From a virus: a stretch of DNA of 51,910 nucleotides. This document shows, piece after piece, positions 17,231-26,055 of the stretch. The stretch's first letter is position 1. Each line of letters starts with the position of its first letter. The notes beneath the pieces were generated by a model that saw only the letters and a program-made list of their open reading frames with translations, was not told the DNA's origin and ran no database searches. The stretch is taken from positions 1 through 51,910 of IMG/VR virus record IMGVR_UViG_3300042330_000270, one strand, 5' to 3'. Made by a program: the position numbers and the translations under genes.

Positions 17231-18391
17231 TTAGAGAATCCCAACAGCCTCAAGGAACGGCCTGCCGTCCGGTTGTCCTTTCGCTGGGTTTGACCCGGAC
17301 GAAGTTCCGCCTGGGCGAGTCCCACTAATCTTGCCGACCTCCTTCTTGTACGACTCAATCTGCTTTCGTAGAGCGACGACGGTTTTGTTCATGCGCGGCA
17401 GGGCGGATGCAGCGATGATGGCGAACGCCTTCTCCTCGGTCGTCATATCCTCAAACGAGGTAGCGCCGACTTCCTGTTCGATCTCGCGGATCACGTTCTC
17501 TGGCGGCGTGTCGTCATGCACAAAGTTTGCAGCAACCTTGCGGATCTTCGCCATGTCCGCCTCGACTGCCCGCATCTGCGCGGCTTTGATCTCAGTCTTC
17601 TGCTTCTCCGTCATCTCAGACTCCCGCTGTGTCAGCTCCTTATACGCCTGCTCGGCATTGGCTTCCAGTTCAGCTTTGCGGCGGGAGACATCTGTTGCGG
17701 CAGCGTCAAGGCGGGCAAGTTCATTCTGCACAATGCGCGGCAGATGCTCAAACACATCGTCGAACTTCTTGGCGCGGGACTTCATATCGCCGTCAGAGAA
17801 GGCGTCGAAGAGAAGATCCTCGGAGATTTCGTACTCCTTGGCGATGTTCTGGATGCTCTCGCGGATGTGATTGATTGGCTTCTCCACCTCATTCTTCCAC
17901 GCGGAAGTCTTCTCAATCTTCCAAACGTATGCCTCCTTCTCCAGCTCCTCGTACTTCTTGCGGAGTTCGTCTGCCTCTTGCTTGAGTGGATCTGCATCCC
18001 GTAGCTTCTCGCGCTCAGCCAGTTGCTGCCGCAGTTGCTCAACTTCCTTGGCGAGAACCTTTGCCTGCTTGGCTTCCGCCCGAAGCTCGCCCCATTTGTA
18101 CGAAGCCTTCTTGTCGGACTTGATCTCTTCCGGCGTATCGTCCGCCTCTTCCGGTTCAGCCGCATCCGCTTCCGGCGCTTCTTCGTCATCTCCGAGCAGG
18201 GCATCCGCACCCTTCTTTGTCTCTGCTGTTGATTTTGGCGTGGACGGTTTCAGATCCAGCGTTGGCACTGGTTCCTCGACTGGCGTTTCGACTGGCGGCG
18301 CGGCTACTTCCTGCGGGTGGTCGATGACGTTGTTGATGACGGAGAGGAAGTCTCCGGGGTCCGAAGACGCGATTGCTGATGGTGATTCCAT
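17231..18391 (-). CDS. Capsid assembly scaffolding protein (386 aa)
   Basis: The N-terminal ~90 residues are acidic and Pro/Glu-rich (VETPVEEPVPT; EEADDTPEEI). Residues ~100-300 are a long coiled coil (QLRQQLAEREKLRD, RKKYEELEKEAYV). The C-terminus is basic with a Gly/Ser/Pro stretch (KVGKISGTRPGGTSSG), as in scaffolds whose basic tail binds the coat protein. The location between portal and major capsid supports the call. No protease domain is visible. Confidence 0.82.
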   Translation of the reverse strand: MESPSAIASSDPGDFLSVINNVIDHPQEVAAPPVETPVEEPVPTLDLKPSTPKSTAETKKGADALLGDDEEAPEADAAEPEEADDTPEEIKSDKKASYKWGELRAEAKQAKVLAKEVEQLRQQLAEREKLRDADPLKQEADELRKKYEELEKEAYVWKIEKTSAWKNEVEKPINHIRESIQNIAKEYEISEDLLFDAFSDGDMKSRAKKFDDVFEHLPRIVQNELARLDAAATDVSRRKAELEANAEQAYKELTQRESEMTEKQKTEIKAAQMRAVEADMAKIRKVAANFVHDDTPPENVIREIEQEVGATSFEDMTTEEKAFAIIAASALPRMNKTVVALRKQIESYKKEVGKISGTRPGGTSSGSNPAKGQPDGRPFLEAVGIL

Positions 18392-18421
18392 TCTGGTTTT
18401 GGTGGTGGTTCTGACTAAAGT

Positions 18422-18733
18422 TTACTGAGCCTCGTCTACATTGATATGCTCCCATGCGGGCGGAATCGGCACGGGCTCAGGTTCTGGGATATGCACTTGG
18501 TTCAGTGCTTGGAAGACTTCTTGGACGGACTGGTGTTTGAACAGCCTGCGTGCTGCCACGATGTCATGCTCTGCTGCCCCGACTTTCGACAATGATGCTG
18601 CACTCTCAAGGAATACCAGTTCCGATATTTTGCGATACGCTTCGGAGTTCCGGATGGTGTCCCACTCGTATCTGAGGTTCGCATTGGATTTGAATTCCTG
18701 TTTTAGTTCTGCGATTCGTTTATTGATGTCCAT
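18422..18733 (-). CDS. Small hypothetical protein between portal and scaffold (103 aa)
   Basis: Helical and charged over residues 1-80 (INKRIAELKQEFKSN), with a Pro/Glu tail (HIPEPEPVPIPP). It begins six bases after the portal stop and ends 30 bases before the scaffold start. Function unknown; co-expressed with the head-assembly genes. Confidence 0.7.
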   Translation of the reverse strand: MDINKRIAELKQEFKSNANLRYEWDTIRNSEAYRKISELVFLESAASLSKVGAAEHDIVAARRLFKHQSVQEVFQALNQVHIPEPEPVPIPPAWEHINVDEAQ

Positions 18734-18739
18734 TCGATA

Positions 18740-21091
18740 TTACTGCATTGTTCGTGATTTAGAGAGAAGTTCTGCGGCGGTCGTCGCGTCCTTCAGTGCG
18801 GCTCCTTGGCGTGCTTTTTCCAGTTCGATCCGGCGCTTGATGGCGGCATCGGCAAGCATGTTCTGGCGTTTTGCATCGCTGATCGCGTTCATGCCTTGGA
18901 TCTTCACTTGGAACTCAATGATCTTCCGCTGCATCTCGCTGTTGATTTCCTCGGCTTTCTGCGCGGCTTCCGGTGATTGGCCTTCCTGCTGCTGGGCTGG
19001 CTGTTCCTGTGCGGCCTTGCGCTGAGCGGCTTCGATCTTCTTCGTTCCGTTCCAGATGATTTCTCCAGCCTGTTGCAATGCCTGATTGTACTCGGCAACC
19101 TTTGTCTCCACGGTCGGATCGTTCGACAGGATCGCCAAGTGACCGATACAGTGTTCGTGGATGATAATCATCGGCTGCACCGCTTCCTCCAAGCTGAGCG
19201 CCCCGGTTTCCACATCGTTGAGAATCTGTGCGATGAACGGAATGTGGGTATCCAAGTGGACAACATGCATGTCATTCGGCTCAACCGGAATCGGAGAGCC
19301 AGAGCGCATGACGAAGTTCTGCAACTCTGCGATCTTCTTGTCCACTGGCGGACGCTGATCTCCCGGCATCCGTTGGATGTACCGTCCAGCAACCTCGTAG
19401 GATTTGAGAGCGCCAGCGGTTCTGTCCCGCAGGTAGTTGTGCCGCCCTGCTTCGTCAAAGCTGCCGACATACGGAGCGATCTCATCCAGCATCGCATTCC
19501 GCTGAACCATAGAGCCGCTGCCGATTGCTCGCTCGCAGGTGACTGCATCAAAGTCAATGACCTCCAGTGCTTCCAGTGGGAACCCGCGACGAACGAGACG
19601 TTTGCGGAAGTCCGCTGCTTCTTTCCCGCCAGGCGTTGCATCCGAGTATCCGACACGACAGAGGCGGCGAACCGCTTCCTGCATCATCCGTGCCCATGAT
19701 GGGTAGAAGAGATTGAGTTGAGTAGCGCCAACGCGGGACAGTGTTTCGAGTTCCGCTTGGACTTGGAACCGGGTCTTCTCCTGGCTCCCGCCGAAAGCGG
19801 AACCTCCTTGGAATTGTCCGGCCCGCTGATTCATCGTCCGCTCCATGTCCGCGAGAACCGGAGTGACGTTGCTTCCTAGATTCGGAGATGCGCGTTCGAC
19901 GTACTCGGCAATATCCTTTGCCGGGAGCATTGTGTACGGCCCGAGAGTTGTATAGACGATCTTGTCGTATGATGTCTCGCTCAGTGGCTGAAGCATCACG
20001 CCGGACGACATGGCGGCGGCATCAACCAGCTTGGAGCGCAGACGATTGGAGACTTGAACCTGCGGGTAAATCTTGCGCAGGATGCCTGAGATGGAGTGGT
20101 ACGTTCCGTTCGTCCCGATGCCGTAACAGAAGAACGTGAACGCATTCCGCACGTTGTCGTACTCATGGCGGCGAACGTACATCCATGGATCGCGCTTCCC
20201 GTCATCCTGAATCGGTGTATCGGAAACGAGGTACATCGAAACAGACCCATCAAATTCTTGAACCCAGAGATGGATTACCTCTACGGTTTGCGTCCTGCCT
20301 GCCGCCGTTGCTCCGAGATCGTTATTTTTGAATTGCGCCTGCAACCGCTCCCACTCGGTTTCAGACCATGCCGTCGTTGATCCTGCCGGATGATCTGCGC
20401 GAAGCATCGCCTGCTTTACTGCTTGGGCATTCCACCCCATCTTCTCTGCCCGCTCTGGATCACGGATCTTTTCGTAAAGCTCATGCAGTTCGTACCTGCG
20501 GCGACATCCAGCAATCGTAATGCGCTCCTCCGACGCTAGTGTTTGGCGAGGAATGCAGAAGTCAGACAGTCCGGTCGTCTTCCAGCGCCAGTCGATTGAG
20601 TCTTCCCAGTAGCCAATACCGACGCCAAAGCAGAGCCAGTGATGAATTAGGTTCTGGTAATTAAAATCGAAGCCTTCCCAGCGCCGGAACGTCTTCGTCA
20701 CCTCCTCGGCAAGCGTCTGCTCGTACTCGCGCCGTTGCTCCTCATCCTCGAAATACTGATTCAGTAGTGGGGTGCGAACAAGGTTCTCGACGGAGTTGAC
20801 GAGATCAATCATCCCGGACTTTGTGAACTCAACGATGTTTTCGGCATCGCCCCAGTTCAGGTTTGTCATGCTTCCCTGTCCTGTTGCCGTCAGGACTGCC
20901 TGATCGTGAGGAGGCTCACCGTCCAGCATTGCCTGCTGCCTGACTCGTTGTGCCGCAGATTGCCTGTCCGCTTGAAGCATCGCTCGGTAGAGTTCTCTGC
21001 CAGTTGATGCGTCTTTGATCCGCTCCTCTGGTGCCGGGGATTCATCATCCGGTATGTTTTCAAGGAGTAAGTCGGCGCGAGAAGAAGTCAT
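18740..21091 (-). CDS. Portal protein (783 aa)
   Basis: A large helical protein directly after terL. The size is close to large podovirus-type portals. Features include the HHWLCFGVGIGYWEDSIDWR region near residue 150, a wing/stem-like stretch ending in MNQRAGQFQGGSAFGGSQEKT (~425-445), and a long Gln/Ala/Lys-rich C-terminal helix (residues ~690-780; AAQRKAAQEQPAQQQEGQ) like the barrel or coiled tail of portals. The frame opens with TTG at 21130, but the ATG at 21091 is preferred because it leaves the 35-base gap holding a regulatory element. Forms the dodecameric DNA channel at the capsid vertex in known families. Confidence 0.85.
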   Translation of the reverse strand: MTSSRADLLLENIPDDESPAPEERIKDASTGRELYRAMLQADRQSAAQRVRQQAMLDGEPPHDQAVLTATGQGSMTNLNWGDAENIVEFTKSGMIDLVNSVENLVRTPLLNQYFEDEEQRREYEQTLAEEVTKTFRRWEGFDFNYQNLIHHWLCFGVGIGYWEDSIDWRWKTTGLSDFCIPRQTLASEERITIAGCRRRYELHELYEKIRDPERAEKMGWNAQAVKQAMLRADHPAGSTTAWSETEWERLQAQFKNNDLGATAAGRTQTVEVIHLWVQEFDGSVSMYLVSDTPIQDDGKRDPWMYVRRHEYDNVRNAFTFFCYGIGTNGTYHSISGILRKIYPQVQVSNRLRSKLVDAAAMSSGVMLQPLSETSYDKIVYTTLGPYTMLPAKDIAEYVERASPNLGSNVTPVLADMERTMNQRAGQFQGGSAFGGSQEKTRFQVQAELETLSRVGATQLNLFYPSWARMMQEAVRRLCRVGYSDATPGGKEAADFRKRLVRRGFPLEALEVIDFDAVTCERAIGSGSMVQRNAMLDEIAPYVGSFDEAGRHNYLRDRTAGALKSYEVAGRYIQRMPGDQRPPVDKKIAELQNFVMRSGSPIPVEPNDMHVVHLDTHIPFIAQILNDVETGALSLEEAVQPMIIIHEHCIGHLAILSNDPTVETKVAEYNQALQQAGEIIWNGTKKIEAAQRKAAQEQPAQQQEGQSPEAAQKAEEINSEMQRKIIEFQVKIQGMNAISDAKRQNMLADAAIKRRIELEKARQGAALKDATTAAELLSKSRTMQ

Positions 21092-21109
21092 TTCTATCGG
21101 TAGGTTTAA

Positions 21110-21123
21110 TCCGCATCTACGTA
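21110..21123 (-). promoter_or_regulatory. TACG-N6-CGTATT element copy (upstream of portal)
   Basis: On the minus strand: TACG tagatg CGGATT, in the 35-base gap between terL and portal, 18 bases from the portal ATG. One mismatch in the right half. Confidence 0.5.
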
Positions 21124-21126
21124 AAG

Positions 21127-22974
21127 TCAAGCAATAGCCATCCAGTCGCCGCCGCCGTTTGACCTGCTCACAACATCCAGTCTGCGCATTACTTCAAAGA
21201 AATCCTTCTTCGGCAATACAGACAAGCCGCGCTCCTTGGATTGCCAGTGGAATCTCTCACGGCAAGTTTCAATACAAAGCATAAGCGAGTCAGCTTTGTC
21301 GGGCGAGCGACCTATCCGTAGCTTCATCTTCAGCTTCGGCTCAACCATCATCCGTTCGCCGTCTGCGCCTTTCACCATGGAAAATCGACGGGCTTTCATC
21401 TCATGGCACAGCTCAGGATCTTTGCGGAAACCACTCAACTGCCCGCCGCGCATAAACTCAATCCCGACGCCCCATAGTTCCGAAACGCGATTAGTGTACT
21501 TCTTGGACGATGGAGTCCGATCATTTGACGACACTGGACGCTCCGTTGCCCTGCCGCCAAAGTTGATGCGCAGGATTTCCTTTGACATAAACTGCGTCAA
21601 TCTGTCCACCGTGCCAGTGGCGCTGGTGCTGTCCACCGCCAGATTTCTGTACGACACACCCTCTTTATCTAGGATCTTCTTCACTTCAGCGCAGATTTGA
21701 TCCGTCCTAGGATTCATCTTGTCCGCCGCATTCTCATGAATAGCGTAGAACTTCTCAAGCTGGAGGCACATCACGCCGTCGATTGTCTCACCAAATAGAC
21801 AAATGCACAGGCTGGTTTTGTCACCGCCGCTAGAGAAGGACAAGTCCAGCCCCGCAATCTTTGTTGGTTCTTTCTTCCATTTGACGGATTCCTGCATGTA
21901 CGCATTGAAATCCGTGTCTGTGTAAATCGTATCCTCGGTGCCCTGAACCGGGAAGAATCCTCGATAGAAGCGGTAGAAGCGGGCAGAGTTTTCGCCATGC
22001 TGCTGCCGGAACTTTTCGATCTTCTCGTAGGTGAGCATGTACTTGTAGATCACCTCTTGCTCCAAGTAGTTCGGAGACTGAAGAACATCGAACCGGATGG
22101 CTTTTCCGTACTTGGTATCCCACTCCATCATGGACTCATCCAGTGTTGCCCAGCCCTCGACAGGCTCGCACATCAGACCGAACGGATCTTCCCTATCCTT
22201 CGGATTGCTCATCGCAATCATCTGGAACCATGGATTTGAAATCAGGTTGTCGGACGCATGGAGGACAGCAGGGGAGAGTTCGCAGAGTTCGTCCGCAATC
22301 AGGATCACCCTTTCATTCTTCAGCCCGACGAGCTTCTGCACGGCGGACGCTTCCTGCTTCTGCTCAGCGGCAACGAGACAGATTGATGCTGCGTCATGCG
22401 CCACCGATCCGTCCTGCGGCTGATAGTGGATCATATTCAGCGACGGCTTGATCTTGCCGAGCCGCTTGTACTTGTCCGGCAGCTTGTTCCACAACTGCAT
22501 GACGGACTTCCAGATCCGCCGTTTGGCCGCACCGATGGACGTTGAGGTGACGAGGACGAGCGTGTTCTCTGGGTCCGCAATGAAATTGACGATGGCGATG
22601 ATCGCGCCGCCAAAGGACTTGGACGACGAGGAGCATCCAGCGACTGCGAGGAAATTGTGTTCGCACGACTCCTCCAACATCTTCTCCAGCCAAGGGTTCC
22701 ACTCGACGACGTTCTTCCCTCCCGTGTTCCAGAGCAGATCAATACACTCCCGCAGATGCTCGTACTTTCCCATCCCTCCTTCCCCTGGAGTCAACCCCCG
22801 GATGAAAGCCGACAGCTCAATGTCCAGCCGCGAGTACCCAATTTTGCCGTCCCACCATTCCCCGTAGAGTTCGTGGTAGATCCCTCCGTTTTCGTCCAGC
22901 CCCCATGAGTCGTAGTCGAACAGCGGTGGCTTTGGAGAAAGCCCGCCTTGTCTTTGGATGACTGGTGCGACCAT
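21127..22974 (-). CDS. terL: Terminase large subunit (615 aa)
   Basis: ATPase and nuclease that packages DNA into the prohead. The Walker A-like loop is AGCSSSSKSFGG (residues ~112-123), an unusual Ser-rich form. Walker B is VILIADEL (~223-230), with the acidic pair D228/E229. The C-terminal RNase H-like nuclease shows AGLDLSFSSGGDKTSL (D377), LAVDSTSATGT (D448) and GRSPDKADSLML (D559/D562). Length is typical. No separate small subunit gene is evident nearby. The ATG at 22974 is only 15 bases from a strong hairpin terminator, so expression probably depends on read-through. Confidence 0.92.
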   Translation of the reverse strand: MVAPVIQRQGGLSPKPPLFDYDSWGLDENGGIYHELYGEWWDGKIGYSRLDIELSAFIRGLTPGEGGMGKYEHLRECIDLLWNTGGKNVVEWNPWLEKMLEESCEHNFLAVAGCSSSSKSFGGAIIAIVNFIADPENTLVLVTSTSIGAAKRRIWKSVMQLWNKLPDKYKRLGKIKPSLNMIHYQPQDGSVAHDAASICLVAAEQKQEASAVQKLVGLKNERVILIADELCELSPAVLHASDNLISNPWFQMIAMSNPKDREDPFGLMCEPVEGWATLDESMMEWDTKYGKAIRFDVLQSPNYLEQEVIYKYMLTYEKIEKFRQQHGENSARFYRFYRGFFPVQGTEDTIYTDTDFNAYMQESVKWKKEPTKIAGLDLSFSSGGDKTSLCICLFGETIDGVMCLQLEKFYAIHENAADKMNPRTDQICAEVKKILDKEGVSYRNLAVDSTSATGTVDRLTQFMSKEILRINFGGRATERPVSSNDRTPSSKKYTNRVSELWGVGIEFMRGGQLSGFRKDPELCHEMKARRFSMVKGADGERMMVEPKLKMKLRIGRSPDKADSLMLCIETCRERFHWQSKERGLSVLPKKDFFEVMRRLDVVSRSNGGGDWMAIA

Positions 22975-22984
22975 GAGTTACAGG

Positions 22985-23020
22985 AAAAAGCGCCAGTCCA
23001 AGGGTGTCTTGAACTGACGC
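22985..23020 (-). terminator. Strong terminator/attenuator just before terL
   Basis: Leftward, GCGTCAGTTCAAG pairs with CTTGGACTGGCGC (13 base pairs with two G-U pairs) around a five-base loop, followed at once by TTTTT. It ends 10-15 bases before the terL ATG, so there is no room for a promoter between them. Confidence 0.85.
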
Positions 23021-23041
23021 TCCGTGATGTCGGCCACGAAA

Positions 23042-23530
23042 TTAGGTGGTCGTGATCGTGATGGCGTCGAAGACCGAGCAGAAACCGTAAGCGAACCAGT
23101 TGGTTCCGTCGCACCGAAGCTCAACTCGGTCGCCAGCAACAGCCTTTGCCGTGACGAGTGTGATGGTGTCGCCGCCAGAAGTCTCAAGGTCGCCATCGGA
23201 TGCTGCATTCAAGTCGGAGCTATACACCTGACCCTTGATGATGTTGGCGGACCCGCTGGTGACGATGGTGTAGGAACCTGCGGACGGGGCCGTGCCGACG
23301 ATGAACTCAAAGCTCAACCCAGCGGCAGGGAGCGGAAGCGTGGTGACAAACCCGGCGGCGAGTTTCAGGAAGATCGTCTTGCCTGCGTCATCAGTAGTGA
23401 GCGTGGCGGCAGCGATGTTGTTCTGCCCAACACCTCCAACCGCGCCAACCGCAGGAAGCGTGATCTTGGTGGGGGCGGATGTGACAAACTCAACGGGGTT
23501 GCCCCCTACGACTAAAAGAGCGGAATTCAT
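23042..23530 (-). CDS. Decoration-like structural protein (162 aa)
   Basis: A Gly/Ala/Thr/Val-rich beta protein, with LSFEFIVGTAPSAGSYTIVT near the middle and GDRVELRCDGTNWFAYG near the end. It resembles small surface or decoration proteins seen in many phages, by eye only. It is the first gene of the leftward late block, has an upstream copy of the recurring element, and ends at a strong terminator. This arrangement suits a protein made in large amounts. Confidence 0.72.
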   Translation of the reverse strand: MNSALLVVGGNPVEFVTSAPTKITLPAVGAVGGVGQNNIAAATLTTDDAGKTIFLKLAAGFVTTLPLPAAGLSFEFIVGTAPSAGSYTIVTSGSANIIKGQVYSSDLNAASDGDLETSGGDTITLVTAKAVAGDRVELRCDGTNWFAYGFCSVFDAITITTT

Positions 23531-23596
23531 TGGCGGTGATCGGATGGGTTGTTTCCCGGACAGTGCATCTCGGCAGGCTGGATGTCAACGCTGAAA

Positions 23597-23610
23597 TACG
23601 TGAATGCGGA
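23597..23610 (-). promoter_or_regulatory. TACG-N6-CGTATT element copy (late-block leader)
   Basis: On the minus strand: TCCG cattca CGTATTTC, 66 bases before the decoration-like gene. Its flanks resemble the capsid copy (AAATACGCATACACGTAT against AAATCCGCATTCACGTAT). Candidate main promoter or operator of the leftward late genes. Confidence 0.6.
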
Positions 23611-23719
23611 TTTGCGCCAAGAATCTGCTTGACGATTGTAGCGGCACGCCGTAAACAGCCCGCAAGTCAAAAGGGACGTTGACGGAAGCATTTCAAGATT
23701 GGTCACGAACCAATTAAGA

Positions 23720-23749
23720 ACCTCACCGTAGCGTCCCTTGCGGTGAGGT
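23720..23749. terminator. Hairpin in the divergent region, possible terminator
   Basis: ACCTCACCG pairs perfectly with CGGTGAGGT over a 12-base loop. On the plus strand it is followed by TTGCTTTT. No annotated gene reads into it, so it could be an operator, an RNA element or a leftover terminator. Confidence 0.5.
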
Positions 23750-24177
23750 TTGCTTTTGCATTGATTCGGGTTAAGCCAGAGGTGCAGCAGGATTCCCAAG
23801 TCATTCAGCAGACATACTACCCGCGCTGAACGGGGGACACGATGGCGATGCTACTGCCGCACTACTCATCGAACTCACTCCTGCAAGCAATCGCCAGTTG
23901 CAGTGGTGGGAAAGGCAAATCCCAAAACGCTGCTCCGTTGTGAGCAGAGGGCGAACGCGACATTGGAGTTTGGATGCAGGACCGAGACTGCTGAGAGTTC
24001 CTCCAAGCCTTTGAGTTGACCACTCCCAATTCAGCGTCTGAAATGCGACGGTGATTCCCTATGCGGATCTCTCTCTTCTTCAGTCAATCCTCTTTACCTA
24101 AACCGTAGAGGGCGATTGCTGTCATTGCTCCGGATCAACACCTGTCGGATCATACTCTTCTCCGAACAAGCCATTAG

Positions 24178-24191
24178 TACGTTCTCTTGTA
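24178..24191 (+). promoter_or_regulatory. TACG-N6-CGTATT element copy (first HNH gene)
   Basis: TACG ttctct TGTATA, one mismatch in the right half, 37 bases before the chosen ATG. The leader from here to the start aligns with that of the second HNH gene. Confidence 0.6.
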
Positions 24192-24228
24192 TATGAAATA
24201 TACCGAACAAGTTACAACATCACCAGAA

Positions 24229-24822
24229 ATGAGTCAGTCAAAAGTATTCAAAAAACACCTGCCGAAAACCGCGATTCCACTGCAAATGGATCTGATCCGC
24301 GAGTCTTTTGACGTAGATCCGACCAGTAAGACATGGCTCCGCTGGAAGATCAGGCCGAGGCATCACTTCCGGAATCAACGTGGATGGAATATCTTCAATG
24401 CAATGTATGGAGGAAATGAAGCTGGATCTACAGTGAATGGCGGATACGGAAAAACATACTACCGGGTGCGCGTAGGTGCGCATGAATACACATGCCACCG
24501 AATTATCTTTGCGCTGAAAACCGGGTCAGACCCAGGAGGTTCGCAAATAGACCATGTGGACGGCGATAGCTTAAACAACAACCCAGCGAATCTTAGGCTG
24601 GCAACCCCGACTGAGAACGGGAGAAATCGCGGGAAAAACAAGAACAACACCAGCGGCTGCAAGGGTGTTACGCGAATCAAGAATCGCGGGAAATGGGAAG
24701 CAAAGATCCAGATCGGCGGGCGAACACTGCACCTCGGGTACTTTGAAGAGATCACGGATGCTGCTGCTGCCTACGATAGAGCGGCCCGCGAGCATCACGG
24801 AGAGTTCTACCGTCCTTCCTGA
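24229..24822 (+). CDS. HNH-AP2 endonuclease 1 (197 aa)
   Basis: An HNH nuclease core at residues ~88-132 (CHRIIFALK; IDHVDGDSLNNNPANLRLAT) and an AP2-type DNA-binding domain at ~142-195 (SGCKGVTRIKNRGKWEAKI ... LGYFEEITDAAAAYDRAA). These are typical free-standing phage homing endonucleases. The start at 24229 was chosen because its leader (AACAAG then 17 bases to ATG) matches the leader of the next gene; upstream TTG and ATG codons at 24187 and 24193 are also open. First gene of the rightward block. Confidence 0.9.
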   Translation: MSQSKVFKKHLPKTAIPLQMDLIRESFDVDPTSKTWLRWKIRPRHHFRNQRGWNIFNAMYGGNEAGSTVNGGYGKTYYRVRVGAHEYTCHRIIFALKTGSDPGGSQIDHVDGDSLNNNPANLRLATPTENGRNRGKNKNNTSGCKGVTRIKNRGKWEAKIQIGGRTLHLGYFEEITDAAAAYDRAAREHHGEFYRPS

Positions 24823-24836
24823 TACGTACTTCCGTA
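24823..24836 (+). promoter_or_regulatory. TACG-N6-CGTATT element copy (second HNH gene)
   Basis: TACG tacttc CGTATTTG, an exact match to the consensus. It begins right after the stop of the first HNH gene and lies 37 bases before the next ATG. Confidence 0.65.
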
Positions 24837-24873
24837 TTTGAAATAAACAGAACAAGCATAAACTGCACGATAT

Positions 24874-25446
24874 ATGAACTCGGTAAAATGCAAAGAAACA
24901 AAGGAACTTCCAGTAAACGCAATCCGCGAATCACTGGAGCTGGATCTATCCAGCAAAAGTGGGCTGCGGTGGAAATTCAGGCCGTGGCACCACTTCAAGA
25001 CGGAGTCGTCGTGGAAAATGTGGAACACCCGGTTTTCAGGCAAACCCGCAGGACGGGTAGTTGTCTGCAACGGCAAGCGTTACTTTTCCCTGTGCTTAAA
25101 TTACAGGGAGTATCTGGCGCACCGGATTGTTTTTGCTGCCGCTAATGGGCTTGATCTTTTGAGTTCAAATGTAGATCACATCGACGGGAACGGACTAAAC
25201 AACGATCCAGCGAACCTGCGGCTTGCGACGGTAGCAGAAAACGGGCGGAATCGCGGCGCTCAGCGCAACAACACCAGCGGGAAGAAGGGCGTGAGTTTTG
25301 AAAAAAGAGTCGGAAGATGGCGGGCAAGTGTGCAGGTTTCCGGAAAACATGTTCACATCGGTCACTACGACAACCTCGACGAAGCCTCTGCCGCATACGA
25401 AGCCTCTGCCCGCAAACACTTTGGCGAGTTCTACCGTCCTTCGTGA
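24874..25446 (+). CDS. HNH-AP2 endonuclease 2 (190 aa)
   Basis: Paralogue of the preceding gene with the same layout. HNH core at ~82-124 (AHRIVFAAANG; VDHIDGNGLNNDPANLRLAT), AP2 domain at ~134-188 (SGKKGVSFEKRVGRWRASV), and the same final GEFYRPS. The N-terminal third (LRWKFRPWHHFK) also corresponds. The upstream leader, including the regulatory element, is duplicated too, which points to copying of the whole unit. Confidence 0.9.
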   Translation: MNSVKCKETKELPVNAIRESLELDLSSKSGLRWKFRPWHHFKTESSWKMWNTRFSGKPAGRVVVCNGKRYFSLCLNYREYLAHRIVFAAANGLDLLSSNVDHIDGNGLNNDPANLRLATVAENGRNRGAQRNNTSGKKGVSFEKRVGRWRASVQVSGKHVHIGHYDNLDEASAAYEASARKHFGEFYRPS

Positions 25447-25479
25447 CAGCCAAAAAACTGCAACCCTTACTTAAAACCA

Positions 25480-25794
25480 ATGGACACAAAATCAATTTCA
25501 GATGAGGCTTTGGTGAATCTGCCGCCTTGTTCGTTTTCATCCGAAGAGATGCAGCAAATCAGGGATGCTTTATGGAAGGCTCGCTGCGACATCTGGCAAA
25601 CCGCCCGTGTTGCCGAATACAATCTGACAGGCAAAGATCCGAGCTTTCCGAGCGATTCTGCGGATGTAGCCCCAAATCCACCAAGACTGATTCACCGTGC
25701 AGGATTGGATGCGTCGTATGCTGTTTTTGAAGAAGTCTGCGCGGCCCTTAAGATGCTGCATCATAAAATACAAACTCCGTCATTGCGTATTTGA
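25480..25794 (+). CDS. Small hypothetical protein (104 aa)
   Basis: Not recognised. Mostly helical, with FSSEEMQQIRDALWKARCDIW near the start and LDASYAVFEEVCAALKMLHHKI near the end. ATG at 25480, with no clear Shine-Dalgarno. Its 3' end overlaps the regulatory element of the next gene. Confidence 0.68.
   Translation: MDTKSISDEALVNLPPCSFSSEEMQQIRDALWKARCDIWQTARVAEYNLTGKDPSFPSDSADVAPNPPRLIHRAGLDASYAVFEEVCAALKMLHHKIQTPSLRI
25776..25789 (+). promoter_or_regulatory. TACG-N6-CGTATT element copy (25825 unit)
   Basis: TCCG tcattg CGTATTTGAA, one mismatch in the left half, 35 bases before the ATG at 25825. It lies in the last codons of the preceding gene. Confidence 0.6.
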
Positions 25795-25824
25795 ACTCAA
25801 CTAAACAAGGATGTACTGCTGAAC

Positions 25825-26055
25825 ATGAGCAAAACAAACACACTACCGAAAATTGAAAAAGGCATTCCGATGCCGGAACCGATCAAAAAGAACAACAACG
25901 TAAAAGCAATCTTGGACGCAATGGGAGCAGGCGATTCTGTCCTTGTTTCAAAAAAGCAATGCAATTCACTCCGCGCTATTGCCTGGATCAACAAAATCAA
26001 GGTCGCCACCCGCAAGGTGTCCGAAACCGAAATGCGAGTCTGGAGGATTGCGTGA
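25825..26055 (+). CDS. Small phage protein, KGIPMPE...RVWR type (76 aa)
   Basis: The layout is an IEKGIPMPEP opening, a short NVKAILDAMGAGDSVLV segment, a basic middle, and a final EMRVWRIA. This is familiar from small unannotated proteins of many phages, where the fold suggests nucleic-acid binding. No activity is claimed. It ends in a GTGA overlap with the next gene. Confidence 0.75.
   Translation: MSKTNTLPKIEKGIPMPEPIKKNNNVKAILDAMGAGDSVLVSKKQCNSLRAIAWINKIKVATRKVSETEMRVWRIA

Larger units (their letters stand above)
23531..24177. other. Divergent intergenic region, no convincing gene (647 bases)
   Basis: Separates the leftward late block from the rightward early block. It holds a copy of the recurring element (23597-23610), a perfect nine-base-pair hairpin (23720-23749) and a smaller hairpin CTGCTC-N6-GAGCAG (23930-23947). 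A minus-strand frame at 23527-23799 uses a TTG start and looks non-coding. No tRNA-like fold was found. Confidence 0.6.

Noticed and set aside
21092-21130. Portal start at the TTG at 21130
   Set aside because: Overlaps the terL stop and covers the regulatory element; ATG at 21091 follows the element at a normal distance.
23527-23799. Minus-strand 90-codon frame upstream of the decoration-like gene
   Set aside because: TTG start, no Shine-Dalgarno, odd composition, and it contains the hairpin and the regulatory element expected in a leader.
23800-24177. Possible tRNA or structured RNA gene
   Set aside because: Only short hairpins were found; no cloverleaf, T-arm signature or CCA end could be drawn.
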